Below, piece by piece: positions 1-14,778 of a stretch of 25,624 nucleotides of DNA. Numbering within the stretch: the stretch's first letter is position 1; each line of letters opens with the position of its first letter. The stretch is taken from NCBI GenBank assembly GCA_036897485.1, contig JAYMTF010001176.1, positions 1-25,624 of the forward strand, given 5' to 3'. The DNA is from Pelargonium nanum. Taxonomy: Eukaryota; Streptophyta; Magnoliopsida; Geraniales; Geraniaceae. Under the pieces are notes generated by a model that did not search any database, was not told where the DNA came from, and saw only the letters and a list, made by a program, of their open reading frames with translations. Position numbers and translations under genes: made by a program.

Positions 1-7
1 CATTAGT

Positions 8-806
8 CTATATTACTTGAGCGATTCTGGTACACTTGCTAGAATTCACACCAGATATGTAGGGAATGGGGTTTGATTCAAAGTGAAAAAACCAAGTTTT
101 CAACCATGCCCAGGAGGTATGTTCCATGCTTTTCAGCGATTCCTCATTGAAGAAGGAAATCAAAAAGGTTCTGCTGCCCAGAAAATGCGCCGATAGATCA
201 ACCACTCCCTCAGAGAGAAATTGCTGAGATATGTACTCCACTCCGAAGTCTGATCTAGCTATGACAATAATACTCCATTGCAGAAGAATAGACATGCGGT
301 CAACCTCTACTCCTTTGCATACCTTGATACTTCCTAGATCCTGTTTTGGGATTCTCGATAAGTCGGAGCGAGCTGGTTTTGGTGTTTGGTTTTGGCGAAG
401 CGGGTTCTTGGCGAAGCTTACCAGAAGTCTCTGACCTTCCATGTGCGTTCCATTGAAAACGGAAATCGTCCTAGCAGCGATTTCGCTATTTCTCATACGA
501 ATGAAACCGAGCTTTTTGCCCTTGGAGTTCGGCCGACGAGGAACAAAAGCATCAATAACCGTTCCGTGTGGAGTGAAGAGTCTCCTTAGACCTATGTTGT
601 TTAAGTGTTCCGGCAAGTTACAGATGTACAACGTTGCTCCGGCTCTGCGTCTTGCCTGTACTTGAGCCTTCCTGCTGCTGCAAGCTGCTCTCTGGAGTAA
701 TGGGTATGTAGGGCTGGTGGGGTTGACAAGCGGCAATGGACTGACGGGTTCTGGTGATGGGTGGGAGAGATTGGGGTGGTGGGGGTGGAGGTGGAGGGAG
801 AGCCAT
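8..806 (-). CDS. RRM protein with DUF4283-like C-terminal part, 5' end apparently frameshifted
   Basis: The long frame (736 down to the stop at 8-10) encodes an RNA recognition motif: RNP2-like TLYICNL near residues 35-41 and RNP1-like KGKKLGFIRM near 72-81. About 60 residues later comes a stretch with a WF...H-type ending, resembling the DUF4283-like module found with RRMs in plant LINE-associated proteins. The frame has no ATG upstream of the RRM: it is open up to a stop at 842-844, and the first in-frame ATG lies inside RNP1. The only good upstream ATG (804-806) opens a proline-rich frame (eight prolines after MAL) that is one base out of register and stops near 618. Either a one-base indel has broken the gene or an unseen splice joins the frames. 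The protein also ends just where family members usually continue, so it may be truncated or spliced beyond the window. Function, if any, would be RNA binding; a LINE ORF1 or exapted derivative is likely. Confidence 0.6.
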
Positions 807-1295
807 ACTCTCAGCGTTTGGCAGAGGTTGAAGATGGCCTGCTACTCGCCGGAGGCATATGAAGCTATAAGTTCTTCTTCTGCACCTAACTTACAAAAGA
901 AGATTTCTCCTAATCGAAACTCTTTATACTTAAGTCAACTTTTTATTTCTCGTAGGTGTAAACCAATATTCTAGTATTTAATATTTACCATTTTACTATT
1001 CGTCTCTAACCATATATATAGTAAAGTATTCTTCTAACGTTACAATTGTCACGCCGATTTTGATGTAATGTGGCAAGTTCATTTTCTTTACTGGTGGGCT
1101 CTACCTTTGGGCCCCTATGAGTTTACGGTTTTGGAAGAACATGAGAGCCGGTCAAGTTTATGAGTCTGCCATGTAGTATTGGGCAGTGGCCTCAGGGTAA
1201 TTCCTTGGTGCCATTTTCCTCTCTCCTCTTGATAATATTGTTGCTTCTTCTTATTATTTTGATTATAGATTTAAAGAAGTTGTCATTGTCTCATG

Positions 1296-1314
1296 ATACA
1301 TACATACATACATA
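1296..1314. repeat. ATAC microsatellite
   Basis: About four and a half copies of a TACA/ATAC tetranucleotide in an AT-rich spacer. Confidence 0.7.
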
Positions 1315-1829
1315 GATATATTAGATGTTGCTTTGAATGTATATATATATTATGATATGTGTTGGGCAAGCCATTACTTTTATGATAAGAGGCTCTTCCT
1401 TGCGGCCTTAGGCAAAGGTTAGCTAGGGAAGGAAGGTAATGTCTTGGAGAACAAGAATATATATTTAGTAACTACCTTATTAGTTGTTATTACTTGTACA
1501 ATATGCTTATTAAGGTAAGGCAAGACCAACAAACATGTGTAAGCCATGTGTTAATATCTTCTTTATAACCATTTGTTGTGCTGGAGTTTTTTTATTTATT
1601 ATTAATGAAATTATTTCTACATTTTATTTAGGGTTAAATAGTTTTGTCACCCTACATTTTTTTCTCAAGGTGCATCTTTTGACTCATTATAATTTTGATT
1701 TAACCCCATGTAACCACATGTAAAAGGGGAATGACTGACACGTCACCAAAATTTTCTACATTAGATATAAAATACCACATCCAACCACGTCAGCATGCCA
1801 CATAGGATTAGCGAAACAAAATTGTATCT

Positions 1830-2002
1830 CCACATAAGAGAAACAATGTTTAGCTACACAAATTCATGTCGCTAATCACTAAATTTATGCCGCAAAAAAT
1901 TATGATCGACGAGTTTCTATACGTAGTGTAGTTCATCGCCGATCGGCGACAAAATCAAATCCGTAGCTCCATCTGTGGCTCTTCATTGTTTCTCTTGTAG
2001 TG
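1830..2002. mobile_element. Short CACTA-like non-autonomous element (degenerate)
   Basis: The right end, read on the minus strand, starts CACTACAAGAGAAACAATG, the classic terminus of plant CACTA (En/Spm) elements. The left end carries the same 13 bases AAGAGAAACAATG after a degenerate CCACAT. Inside both ends there is a related AGCTAC...TTGTCGC-like subterminal motif, and 1936-1949 is a perfect 14-base palindrome centred on CGATCG. The element is about 170 bases long, far too short to encode a transposase. No 3-base target duplication is visible (TCT on the left, TTA on the right), so the left end may be eroded. CACTA family membership is inferred from the termini only. Confidence 0.45.
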
Positions 2003-2409
2003 TTACATGCTACTTAAACAATATAATTATCAAAATATGATAAGGGAAATCAGTCTAATGTGAATAATAAAGACATAGAAGATTAGAAAGTAAAGGAGTT
2101 GATGAACAATTCATGTGAATACCAAAGCACATACGTTGTGTTGTGAAATTTGGGGTTTGGTAGACAATTGAATTAAGAATGATGCATGCATTTCTGGATA
2201 AGCTGTAAAAATGAGAACACAAAGCAAGGGAAAGCCAGATCTTTCTGATGAAGTTGCGTCCCGTAAAGTCAAATAAAAGAGGCGTAGACCACAAGTCAAA
2301 TAGGCGGCTTCTTATATATTAATATTATATACACACATATATATCATATAACCACTCATTGGTCATTACAAGTAACAACCAGCTGCACCTTCTTCTGTTT
2401 CTCAATCTC

Positions 2410-2416
2410 TATAAAA
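2410..2416 (+). promoter_or_regulatory. Candidate TATA box for the 94-aa protein gene
   Basis: TATAAAA lies about 85 bases upstream of the chosen ATG at 2497, followed by a CT/TTC-rich leader typical of plant 5' untranslated regions. Confidence 0.45.
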
Positions 2417-2496
2417 ACCACATTCTCTTTTCTAATAAGTCTCACATTTTCACATTCTTCTTCTTCTTCTTCACAACTCACAACATATTCTCTGAA

Positions 2497-2781
2497 ATGG
2501 CTATGGCTATGGCTGTTGAGATCACAGATACAGAATCTGCACAGCTACTCTTCAAGGTCGCCATGTTTGTGTTTGTTCAAGCTCTGGTTTATGTCATCCT
2601 CTCCAACTCTTCCGACATCTTCTCGAACAACAAGATGACCCGGTCCCTCAGTTTCAAGCCGCCTCGCTCTCTCAGCATTCGCCGGATACTGGCTTCCGTC
2701 TCCGACGTCCCCTTCGAGCCATCTCCATCTCCAAGGGATGAATCTTATAAATATCCTGCAACTACTGATGATGATATCTAG
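2497..2781 (+). CDS. Small membrane-anchored protein of unknown function, 94 aa
   Basis: Single-exon ORF. I start it at the ATG at 2497, at the end of a CT-rich leader and about 85 bases after a TATA box, rather than at an upstream in-frame codon in the leader. The protein has a short acidic N-terminus, one hydrophobic segment at about residues 18-36 (LLFKVAMFVFVQALVYVIL) and a basic Ser/Arg segment with two RSLS motifs (49-52 and 57-60) followed by IRRILA. The tail is proline- and acid-rich (EPSPSPRDES, ending TTDDDI). I recognise the layout (N-terminal membrane segment, then SLSFKPPRSLSIRRIL) from small uncharacterised eudicot proteins of 80-100 residues. The RSLS sites look like substrates for basophilic kinases, which is inference. 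No biochemical function is known to me. It is divergent in function from the neighbouring kinase gene and convergent with it in orientation. Confidence 0.75.
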   Translation: MAMAMAVEITDTESAQLLFKVAMFVFVQALVYVILSNSSDIFSNNKMTRSLSFKPPRSLSIRRILASVSDVPFEPSPSPRDESYKYPATTDDDI

Positions 2782-3038
2782 AGCTAGCTGTCTTATTATC
2801 TGCTTAAGTGTCTACAACACCCAATTCATTTGTTCTTTGTAATTAAATCAATTAGGAATTGAATTATATACAGAAAATATGTTTGTTTGTTTCTACTTTC
2901 TAAATTTGTTATCATCATAAACTATTTTACAATCAATTTCCAGTTCCACAAATGTAGAGCTCTATGTCACAGCCTGCACGTGGTGGAAAAGATTGTCTAA
3001 GTGACGGACGGTCTAGCAAAGCTTTCGGGCCGTTACAT

Positions 3039-5259
<2,221 letters not shown>

Positions 5260-6849
5260 GTCTTAATCCAACGTGCGTGATATACACTAGCAAGGCAATA
5301 TTATAAAGAAATCTCCTAACAAGTGTTTGAGCTTCAAGTTCTGCATAAAAAAGGTCTGGTTTTTATCCATCAGTCTTGAAAACAAACAAGCAGAAAAATT
5401 GAAAATAAATGGATCACAACTTAACAACAATATTTAAGTTCTTAAAGACCTAAATCTCCACCAATTTTCTCTGTTGCTTCTTTCCAGTTTAAGACAATAC
5501 AAATAACCATTATAATAAAATGGACTCAACAGAGAAAAAAACATCAAGAAAAGGGATTGAGGATAGATATCTGACCATATTCGTCGTAAAGTTTGCAGCA
5601 AAAATTTCCTGCACAAGGCCTCCATAAGACAACAAGTTTAGATCAGGAGCTGTCCACAAAAGGCGTGCAAGAAGCGAAGTTCTCGAATATAGAACTATAA
5701 GGAAAGGTAAGAGAATACTAGAAGATACTCAAGAATCGGAGTTTTAATATCTTGCAGTCAAGAACAAGAGCAGTTGTTGAGCAGTAAACATCACAGAAAG
5801 TAAACTTGCATGACTAACCAGATTTCAACTTCAGTGTTGACTGGTAGCTATTCAAGAGCACATAGTCTTATACATTCCAACTAGCTAAATTGCCAACGAA
5901 ATCATGTTCTTTTATAGGACAATACTTAAGTACAAAACAAATGAGATCTTTATTAAGTAAATCTCATTGAGTGTTTCTTGAATCATTGCGTGCAAGTACA
6001 AGAAACTGATAAATCATTTGGATCCGCTACGAAACACATATCTATCAATAAGCACTGCCCACGTAGTCTTCTGAAAAAACATGCCATACAATTTCATGAA
6101 GTTAGGGCTAAAAATTAAGAGCCTTTTAGCATAGGAATGATTGAGAGTGCACATTGAAATGATGTAACTTAGCTGATATTGATAAGAAAATATACATAAT
6201 TAACAGAACCACTGAGCAAACATGTTTCATACTGAAAACAGGTATATATATTAGGCAAAGTGAGGCACATAACAAAACCAAGAATTGAAAACTAGGAAAA
6301 AGAGAAATATTATTTTGAGGTTTCTATGTTCACATAATTTAAACAAACAATGGATGGAAAAAATCATCCAACCAAAAAAAATGGTAACACTAGCAAATAT
6401 AAACTGAGTTTTTTATATATTATGTTGTGCCAGAAAAAAAAAAGGTGTTTCCTGAATAAATTGGAAGAAAAAAAAAGGTTGCATAATGATCATGAGATAC
6501 ACATGTGAAATCCATTTTAGGTTAAGAAGTAATGTTGTTGAGCATAAAACAAATAGGGTTACCAGTAATTTGCAACTTTGCACAACCAAAATGAAGGAGA
6601 GACATCACATGACAGAGATGAAACAGAGAAATTGGAGTAGCTATTTGCTGAGCTCAATGTCAATCAAAATCATGTCCATTTTTAGCACGTATCCAAAAAC
6701 AGTGTGTGCTTGTTTTCTACAGGGTAAAAGAAGATAAAATGAACTTTTAGATCTTGTTCGGGAACTCTAGCAAACCTCCTCCAAGTTTCTTTTGGGTCAG
6801 CATGTAGGAGGTATATGCAACTTACATGAGCTACAAACACTCAGTAGTA

Positions 6850-6941
6850 GGACAAGGGTTGATTTTACTTGGTCACTCGAGATCTCAAGTTCAAGTCTCG
6901 GTGTTTATGCGTTTCATGATAAAAAAACAAAAAGAAAAACT
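6850..6941 (+). mobile_element. Possible tRNA-derived SINE remnant
   Basis: A stretch with CAAGTTCAAGTCTCGG resembles a polymerase III B box (GGTTCGANTCC) and is preceded by GGGTTGATTTTACTTGGTCACTCGAGATC, a pattern seen in tRNA-derived plant SINEs. An A-rich tail (ATAAAAAAACAAAAAG) follows about 20 bases later. No clear A box or target duplication is visible, so this is tentative. Confidence 0.28.
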
Positions 6942-7484
6942 TATATGAGTTAATTTGTTTGACAAAAGAACCTTTCATATTCAAAAACTCATGCACAACT
7001 TAAGTATGTAATTAATTGAAGACAAGAGATTGGCACAAGTGGTCATAGGTTGCACACAATTATTTTGTCGGCAATTCTCAAATACTTATTGGTGAAAAAC
7101 GATAATTATTATAAAAAATATTTATTTTTCAATAGTATTATTAAGCTCAAAATGTTCTATTTCTCTTTCCTTTTTCAATCAGCGTTGCCTTTTTTGGGTG
7201 GTCGTTTTCCGGCTAAATTTTTTCAATTTCTTTGGGGAACGGTGGTCCATAAATATAGATTAATAGTAGTTTTAATCATGTGTTTTTGTTAATTTTGAGT
7301 TTTTGAAAAGTGAATCTTTTGTTTTGATCATAGGGAGTTCTTGTCTGGATTACTAACGTTTGAGTTATTGTTATTAGATTTTTAGAATAATTCATCGGCG
7401 AATCTACAAATTCTCAAACAAGTACGAAAAGCACGATGAATGCGTTATTGATCCGTTAGGCGTTTAGTTGGATAGTGGAGCGGG

Positions 7485-7900
7485 GTTGACAAGAATATAT
7501 AATCCAGTTTGACACACTTAATGTGGTTCAAGCTCTGCAAGTTAGAGGGGAGGACATTAATGCCTTCAGTGTGATTAAGTGGGTTGGTGCTAAGGAGTCT
7601 CAGATGGTGGAATCGATGGTCACCTGAATAATGTTTGAGATAACCACAAGTGTTTCTAGTGATACAGGTTGAAGGGGAGGTTTCAAGTGCCATTGGTCTT
7701 GTGATTTTTTACATAAACAACTTGTTTATGTGTTTTGTTAGATTTGTTTTCTCTTTTACTCGTACATCTGCGAATAGAGCGGCTTATGCGCTAGCAATTT
7801 CCTCTCAAACATTGTTATTCGAGATTTGATTTCATCTATGTTATTTGATGATTTTAATTAATAATATTAAGTCTTTTAAGTTTTTTTCATTATAAAAAAA
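7485..7900 (+). pseudogene. LINE retrotransposon 3' relic (RNase H-like domain)
   Basis: Translation from 7502 gives FDTLNVVQALQVRGEDINAF, matching the plant LINE RNase H stretch usually read as SDSLNVVQAL. At about 7749-7798 another frame gives FSFTRTSANRAAYALA, the following conserved FVRRSAN.AAH.LA block. A stop and frame changes separate the two. An oligo-A run ends the element near 7893-7900. Known: in plant L1-type LINEs this domain sits at the end of ORF2. The copy is dead and only its 3' end survives. Confidence 0.65.
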
Positions 7901-7964
7901 GCTCAAAATGTTCATAGATCGAATTTGTAGACATTCATTAGTGCATATCGCCTTTTTAAAGTAT

Positions 7965-8420
7965 ACATAAAAGTAGGCTTGGTAGTTTGGGTCACTACTC
8001 GTGTCAAAACATGAAGACGACAAGGATTTAAGTAAGTTTGAGTTCAACATAAACGGCTTTGTGTCGAGTAACTAAACTTATTTAATAATCGGCCCGTATT
8101 CGTGTCAAATTCAACAAAAACCCAACTAACCGTTTAGTTAAATGGGACATGAATGCATAATGTAACCTATTTATTGACCCACCAATTTAAAAATAAAAAT
8201 ATAAGTTTTCAAACATGTAAAATAAAATGACATATAAATCATGTTGGACCAATATCAACCCATTTAGTTAATTTGTTAGGGTGAGTTTGGTGATCTTGGA
8301 CCCGATAGTTTAGATATTTTAACCGTATTAGTCATATATAAATAGTGTGACAATGTCATATTATTCAATCCGTCTGATCAAGTCAAGATCAAATAGTTTA
8401 ATAAATACTAAACATTCAAC
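7965..8420. repeat. Degraded dispersed repeat (CGTGTCAA / ACCCAACTAACCGTTTAGTTAA type)
   Basis: Contains several phrases such as ACTCGTGTCAAAACATGA, GCCCGTATTCGTGTCAAATTCAAC, AACCCAACTAACCGTTTAGTTAAATGGG, CATGAATGCATAATGTAACC and ATTTATTGACCC. These recall a widespread class of non-coding eudicot repeats in which gene-free DNA repeats variants of 'cgtgtcgggttaacccgttaag'. No coding potential and no clear ends were found. Classification is from recalled pattern only. Confidence 0.35.
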
Positions 8421-8542
8421 ACGATCAGCGGTACGCAAAACAATGCACTAAAAATGTGAAGAACAAATGTCAATATTATTGTCAAGCCACGCGGGCGATA
8501 ATATTCCAAGGCGGCTAACACGTAAATTCAAGTAACTCAAAC

Positions 8543-8548
8543 CACGTG
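8543..8548. promoter_or_regulatory. G-box (CACGTG) upstream of the formate-THF ligase gene
   Basis: CACGTG in the context AACCACGTGTTGG, about 310 bases upstream of the chosen ATG. Such sites bind bZIP and bHLH factors. Whether it is in the promoter or leader depends on the transcription start, which I cannot see. Confidence 0.35.
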
Positions 8549-8854
8549 TTGGTCACCCAGCAACGCCTGACAGTCACCTCCATCACCGTTCACTCGAGAT
8601 TAAGCTATCACATTCCCAACCATCTCCATCCACACAATCCACGATCGACGATCAAAATAAGCCACAGCCGTCACATATCCCGTCAAACTAACCCACCTAC
8701 TCCCCGCTTCCGTCCTCTGGCCGATGCTGCTACTGATAAAGCCCAATCATATCCAGTAATGCTCCTCAGAGTCCGTGCCTCGCTCAACTATAGTATCGGC
8801 ACCGATTTCGAAACCGACACCAGACCCCATTTCCAACCCCTGAAGAAGAAGGAG

Positions 8855-11800
8855 ATGGCTCCGACGACCAGGAAGCTCACGGTGGTGTCTCCGGTGCCGG
8901 CCGATATTGACATTGCCAACTCCGTGGCCCCACTTCACATTTCCGAGATTGCCAAGGACCTCAATCTCAGCCCCGACCACTATGATCTCTATGGCAAATA
9001 CAAGGCCAAGGTACGAGATTGAGGTTTAAAGTTTTGATTTTTAGTGTTGTTTGAGTGATTTGGGGAAGTGGGTTTGTTGTAGGTTTTGCTGTCGGCGCTC
9101 GACGAGCTCCAAGGATCTGGAGATGGGTATTATGTGGTGGTTGGAGGGATCACTCCTACGCCACTTGGGGAAGGCAAGTCTACTACTACAGTTGGGCTCT
9201 GTCAAGCTATGGGTGCTTATCTTGATAAAAAGGTCAATTACTAAATTTTTCATGTCATGTGTAGTGTGGAGTGGAGTCAAGCCTTTTGATTTGGTTTTAT
9301 CTAAGAATTAACTCATTTGAATTGGGTTACTGATATTGAAATGGAAGCCATTTGACTATATTTTTATTGATTGATTGTTGTTCTGTCACTTCTGTGTAAT
9401 GTGACTACTGTATTTTTGAGTTTCTGGTTTATTTGCTCATATGTTCCAGCAATAGTTGGTATCTCTCTTGGGTAATGAAAATGTTGACATACCCGTCAAA
9501 ATCTTATCTTCTTGTTTTGGTTGTAATGAAAATGTTGCTTATGATGTTCAGTCACACTGTTTCAGTACCTAGAGGACATGAAGTATTTGTAGGGACTTGA
9601 TCTTTCTGATTGCCAACATATTATAACTTACTGCTGGTGATGGTGGTTAAAACACGTCTTATTTAGCCTTGACATTATCCTAGAAAAAATTTCAAACTGA
9701 AACTCCTACTGGAGAGATTGAATCAATCTATAAATGATTTTCAACAAGTTTTTGGAGCCACTCTGAATCTTGTAATACTAAACTCTTACTTTTAAGCTTA
9801 TTTCCTCATGCATTTTATGTTTATGTTTGTGAATTAATACATGTTTAAAGTCAACCTGGATGCATAGCTTGATATTACGGTTTTTGCTGTGATCATCAGA
9901 TTGATATTTCCTTGTATAGAATAGCCAGTCCTGTTTGTATAGGTCGTATTTCAGTGAATATACAGATAAAAAATTCTCTTCTTTCTTCATATTGTTCTAT
10001 AGATATTAAGGTTCGTGTTAATTTCTGTTCATCAAATCTGTCTCCTCAGATGCAGCATTTTTTTTGGGTACAAATTACATTAGATCATAGGATAGTACTT
10101 ACAACTTCAATTGGGAATCATGTGAACATAAAATAGAGCTATTTTCTTTCATTAACGGAAGGCCCATTCAACAGATTTTATGGATAAAGATGCCTTCATT
10201 CCTTCTAACAGTTCTACACATCTCCCCTCATGACATTTTCAGTTAAAAAACTTGCTTACTTTTCAGATATTAATACTCGCTATATTGCTACTTATGCTGA
10301 AATGTCTTTAGGCACAATCCTGACATCAGTTGTCTCTGTTTATGATGTTAGGTTGTCACCTGTGTTCGCCAACCATCTCAAGGACCGACTTTTGGAATAA
10401 AGGGGGGTGCAGCAGGTGGTGGTTACAGTCAAGTGATACCCATGGATGAGTTCAATCTTCATCTAACAGGAGATATTCATGCAATAACAGCTGCAAACAA
10501 TCTTCTAGCAGCTGCCATTGATACCCGAATTTTCCACGAGTCAACCCAGTCAGACAAGGCTCTTTTAAACAGGTTATGCCCACCAAACAAAGAAGGGAAG
10601 CGGAGCTTCAGTGACATCATGTTTAGGCGTCTGAAAAAGCTTGGTATCACCAAGACGAAGCCTGAGGATCTTACACCCGAAGAAGTTAAAAAATTTGCTA
10701 GGCTTGATATTGACCCCGAATCTATCACATGGAGAAGAGTAATGGATGTGAATGATCGTTTCTTGAGGAAGATCACTGTTGGTCAGGGCCCTGAGGAGAA
10801 GGGGATGGTGAGAGAAACAGGTTTTGATATTTCAGTTGCTAGTGAGATAATGGCTGTTTTAGCCCTTACAACATCTTTAGCTGATATGAGGGAGAGGCTT
10901 GGGAAAATGGTTATTGGAAATAGCAAGGCTGGTGACCCAGTAACTGCTGATGATCTTGGTCTGGGAGGTGCTTTGACTGTTCTAATGAAGGATGCTATAA
11001 ATCCTACTTTGATGCAAACTCTTGAAGGCACTCCTGTTCTTGTTCATGCTGGTCCGTTTGCAAATATTGCTCATGGAAATTCTTCTATTGTGGCAGATAA
11101 AATTGCATTGAAGTTGGTTGGAACTGGTGGATTTGTGGTCACTGAAGCTGGGTTTGGGGCTGATATTGGAGCTGAGAAGTTCATGAACATAAAATGTAGA
11201 TATAGTGGTTTAAAACCTCAGTGTGCTGTTATTGTTGCAACAATAAGGGCCCTGAAAATGCATGGTGGTGGGCCAGCTGTTGTTGCCGGAAAGCCTCTTG
11301 ACCATGCCTATTTAACTGAGAATGTGGCTCTGGTTGAATCTGGTTGTGTTAATCTAGCCAGGCATATTTCAAACATGAAGGCTTATGGTGTGAATGTTGT
11401 TGTTGCTGTTAATAAGTTCTCAACTGATACTGATGCAGAACTCAATGCAGTTAGAGATGCAGCCTTGCAAGCAGGGGCATACGATGCTGTTATTTGCACC
11501 CATCATGCCCATGGTGGAAAAGGAGCAGTAAGTCTATTCTTCCCACAATAAAATAAATACCGATATCTAAAGAGAGGATAAACCATAATTTCTCTCCATA
11601 AGACATACTTATAATGGGAGAAATAATTGAACACTGCACGATTGCTTTATCTTGATCTGCATTAGTGATTAGTGTACACCAGATAATGTTTCTTCTTGCT
11701 TAAGTTAGAAATAAGGTTATTTCACCAGCGTTAGCACACCTCATTCTCCATCTGTTTTGCGTTTTCAAACATTGGTCTAATCCTTGTTTACTTGCCCCTC

Positions 11801-12744
11801 TCTTCGGCCGAAGATCATTTGTTCCCTTGATTTCCCATGGCAACCTTTGATCCCCCAACTCTCACTCAGTGTTACTATCCTGTCATTAGTTTTCTTGAAT
11901 TTATGCTTATATAGACAGAAATGCCAGTTCTAATATGAGATTCTAGAAAATGTGAAAATCACATGTCAGCTTTCTATTTTTAATTGTGATTGTAGCTGCA
12001 GGCTTGTGCATTTTCTCTATCCCTTGTATTTCCTAACTAATAAGTTTTAACATGATTTTCAGGTTGACCTTGGAATTGCAGTTCAGAAAGCCTGTGAGAA
12101 TGTGACTCAGCCATTAAAATTTTTGTATCCTTTGGAGTCAGGTATCAAAGAGAAAATAGAGGCAATAGCAAAGTCATATGGTGCCAGCGGTGTCGAGTAC
12201 TCAGAGCAGGTAAATTTTAGAAACTTACTCCGTTGTATGCACATACAACTCAATAATATCTTATGTCGCGTATTAAAACCATAGCATGGGAATCTATTTT
12301 GGTCTGGGTTGAATGTGAATGGATTGGGTGTGGACAGTTCCAACAAGATTTCATTTTTCAAAATGTTCAGTGAAGTGTTGCTACTTTTCCAAAATCAGGG
12401 AAAATCTAGTTTTTCTTTTTGCATCTTCAGATGGCCTTTTGACGTCTTTTATCTTTTGTCCCAATCAGGCTGAGAAACAGATTGAGATGTACACCAGACA
12501 AGGGTTTTCTGGTTTGCCGATCTGCATGGCAAAAACACAGTACTCATTCTCACACAATGCTGGGGAAAAAGGGGCTCCATCAGGCTTTGTGTTGCCAATA
12601 AGGGATGTGAGGGCTAGCATTGGAGCAGGATTCATATATCCATTAGTTGGGACAATGAGTACAATGCCAGGGCTTCCAACAAGGCCTTGCTTTTATGACA
12701 TTGATCTTGACACCGAAACCGGGAGGGTCATTGGTCTCTCTTGA
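8855..12744 (+). CDS. Formate-tetrahydrofolate ligase (10-formyl-THF synthetase), 5 exons, 634 aa
   Basis: Makes 10-formyl-tetrahydrofolate from formate, tetrahydrofolate and ATP in the one-carbon pathway. In plants it is a separate, monofunctional, mainly cytosolic enzyme of about 634 residues. Exons 8855-9010, 9083-9232, 10352-11527, 12063-12209 and 12469-12744 all join in phase 0 and give exactly 634 residues. The start ATG at 8855 begins [24 protein letters not shown], matching the usual N-terminus. The ATP-binding P-loop GEGKSTT is at 81-87 inside [19 protein letters not shown]. Later landmarks include [53 protein letters not shown] and a C-terminus with MPGLPTRP. Intron 2 is over 1.1 kb (9233-10351); I see nothing coding in it. 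The frame stays open upstream of 8855 and contains an ATG at 8759, discussed in the findings. It converges on the peroxidase gene downstream. Confidence 0.96.
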
Positions 12745-13207
12745 AGCCCTCGCCGGAATATTCAAATGTATGTATGCAACTCTGTTCGCGTGCGTGTGGC
12801 ATGACTATATCCAAACATTGGAATTCTTGCTGTTATGTTTGATGCTATGGTGTGTTTTGTTTTCTGTACCATATGAACTCAATGGTTTTATTTCACAATA
12901 AGAAGAAAGAAGCTACTCTTCATTCATTAATCTAAAATCTACTTGTCATTGCCATTGCCATTGATGTGTTGCAGACTTGTGAGATGAGCTTAATTAAGTT
13001 TGCACTAAACATCTTATAGAATTCAAAATGAACATAGAAAAGTACTAAACCAAGTCTTTAAAGCATCACAAAAGTCCAATAACTTGATTTATATTTATTC
13101 ATAACAACACTAGCTAGATTAATAACATAGAAAAGCTTACTTAAACATATTTAAGAACACATTTTTTCACAAAACACAATACATAATAATATTAATTAGT
13201 GGCAATA
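12745..13207. other. Convergent intergenic region (3' ends of ligase and peroxidase genes)
   Basis: About 460 AT-rich bases between two converging genes. It should hold both 3' untranslated regions and polyadenylation signals. No gene, repeat array or RNA was recognised. Confidence 0.55.
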
Positions 13208-14731
<1,524 letters not shown>

Positions 14732-14768
14732 TTATATTGCTGAGATATGTAACTTGCAGATAGAGCTT

Positions 14769-14778
14769 AATTTATAAT
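14769..14778 (-). promoter_or_regulatory. Candidate TATA box of the peroxidase gene
   Basis: On the minus strand ATTATAAATT lies about 65-75 bases upstream of the ATG at 14704, a typical plant distance for a TATA box. Confidence 0.45.

Larger units (their letters stand above)
807..2300. other. Intergenic spacer with repeats, no gene seen
   Basis: I see no convincing coding sequence here; open frames are short and lack family features. It holds an ATAC-type microsatellite near 1296-1314, AT-rich tracts, and a stretch at about 1630-1830 with motifs (GACACGTCACC, CCACGTCAGCATGCCACATAGG) of the kind seen in degraded dispersed plant repeats. A short CACTA-like element lies at 1830-2002. Confidence 0.6.
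5260..8540. other. Long AT-rich spacer with degenerate transposon relics
   Basis: This is the 5' flank of the kinase on one side and of the ligase on the other, so the two promoters are divergent. From 5260 to about 6800 I see only AT-rich sequence and short chance frames; a kinase 5' UTR exon could lie here but I cannot place it. From 6850 on there are relics: a possible tRNA-derived SINE piece, a LINE RNase H 3' fragment, and a degraded repeat at 7965-8420. Confidence 0.6.

Noticed and set aside
5434..5625. 63-codon minus-strand frame upstream of the kinase
   Set aside because: It is not in splice-compatible continuity with kinase exon 1 and has no family text; at most it lies in a 5' UTR.
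7050..7292. 80-codon plus-strand frame with hydrophobic, Phe-rich text
   Set aside because: AT-rich DNA readily gives Phe/Leu/Tyr-rich frames; there is no start context or homology I can point to.
9051..9311. 86-codon plus-strand frame
   Set aside because: It is an out-of-frame read through ligase exon 2 and its introns; the true frame gives the P-loop.
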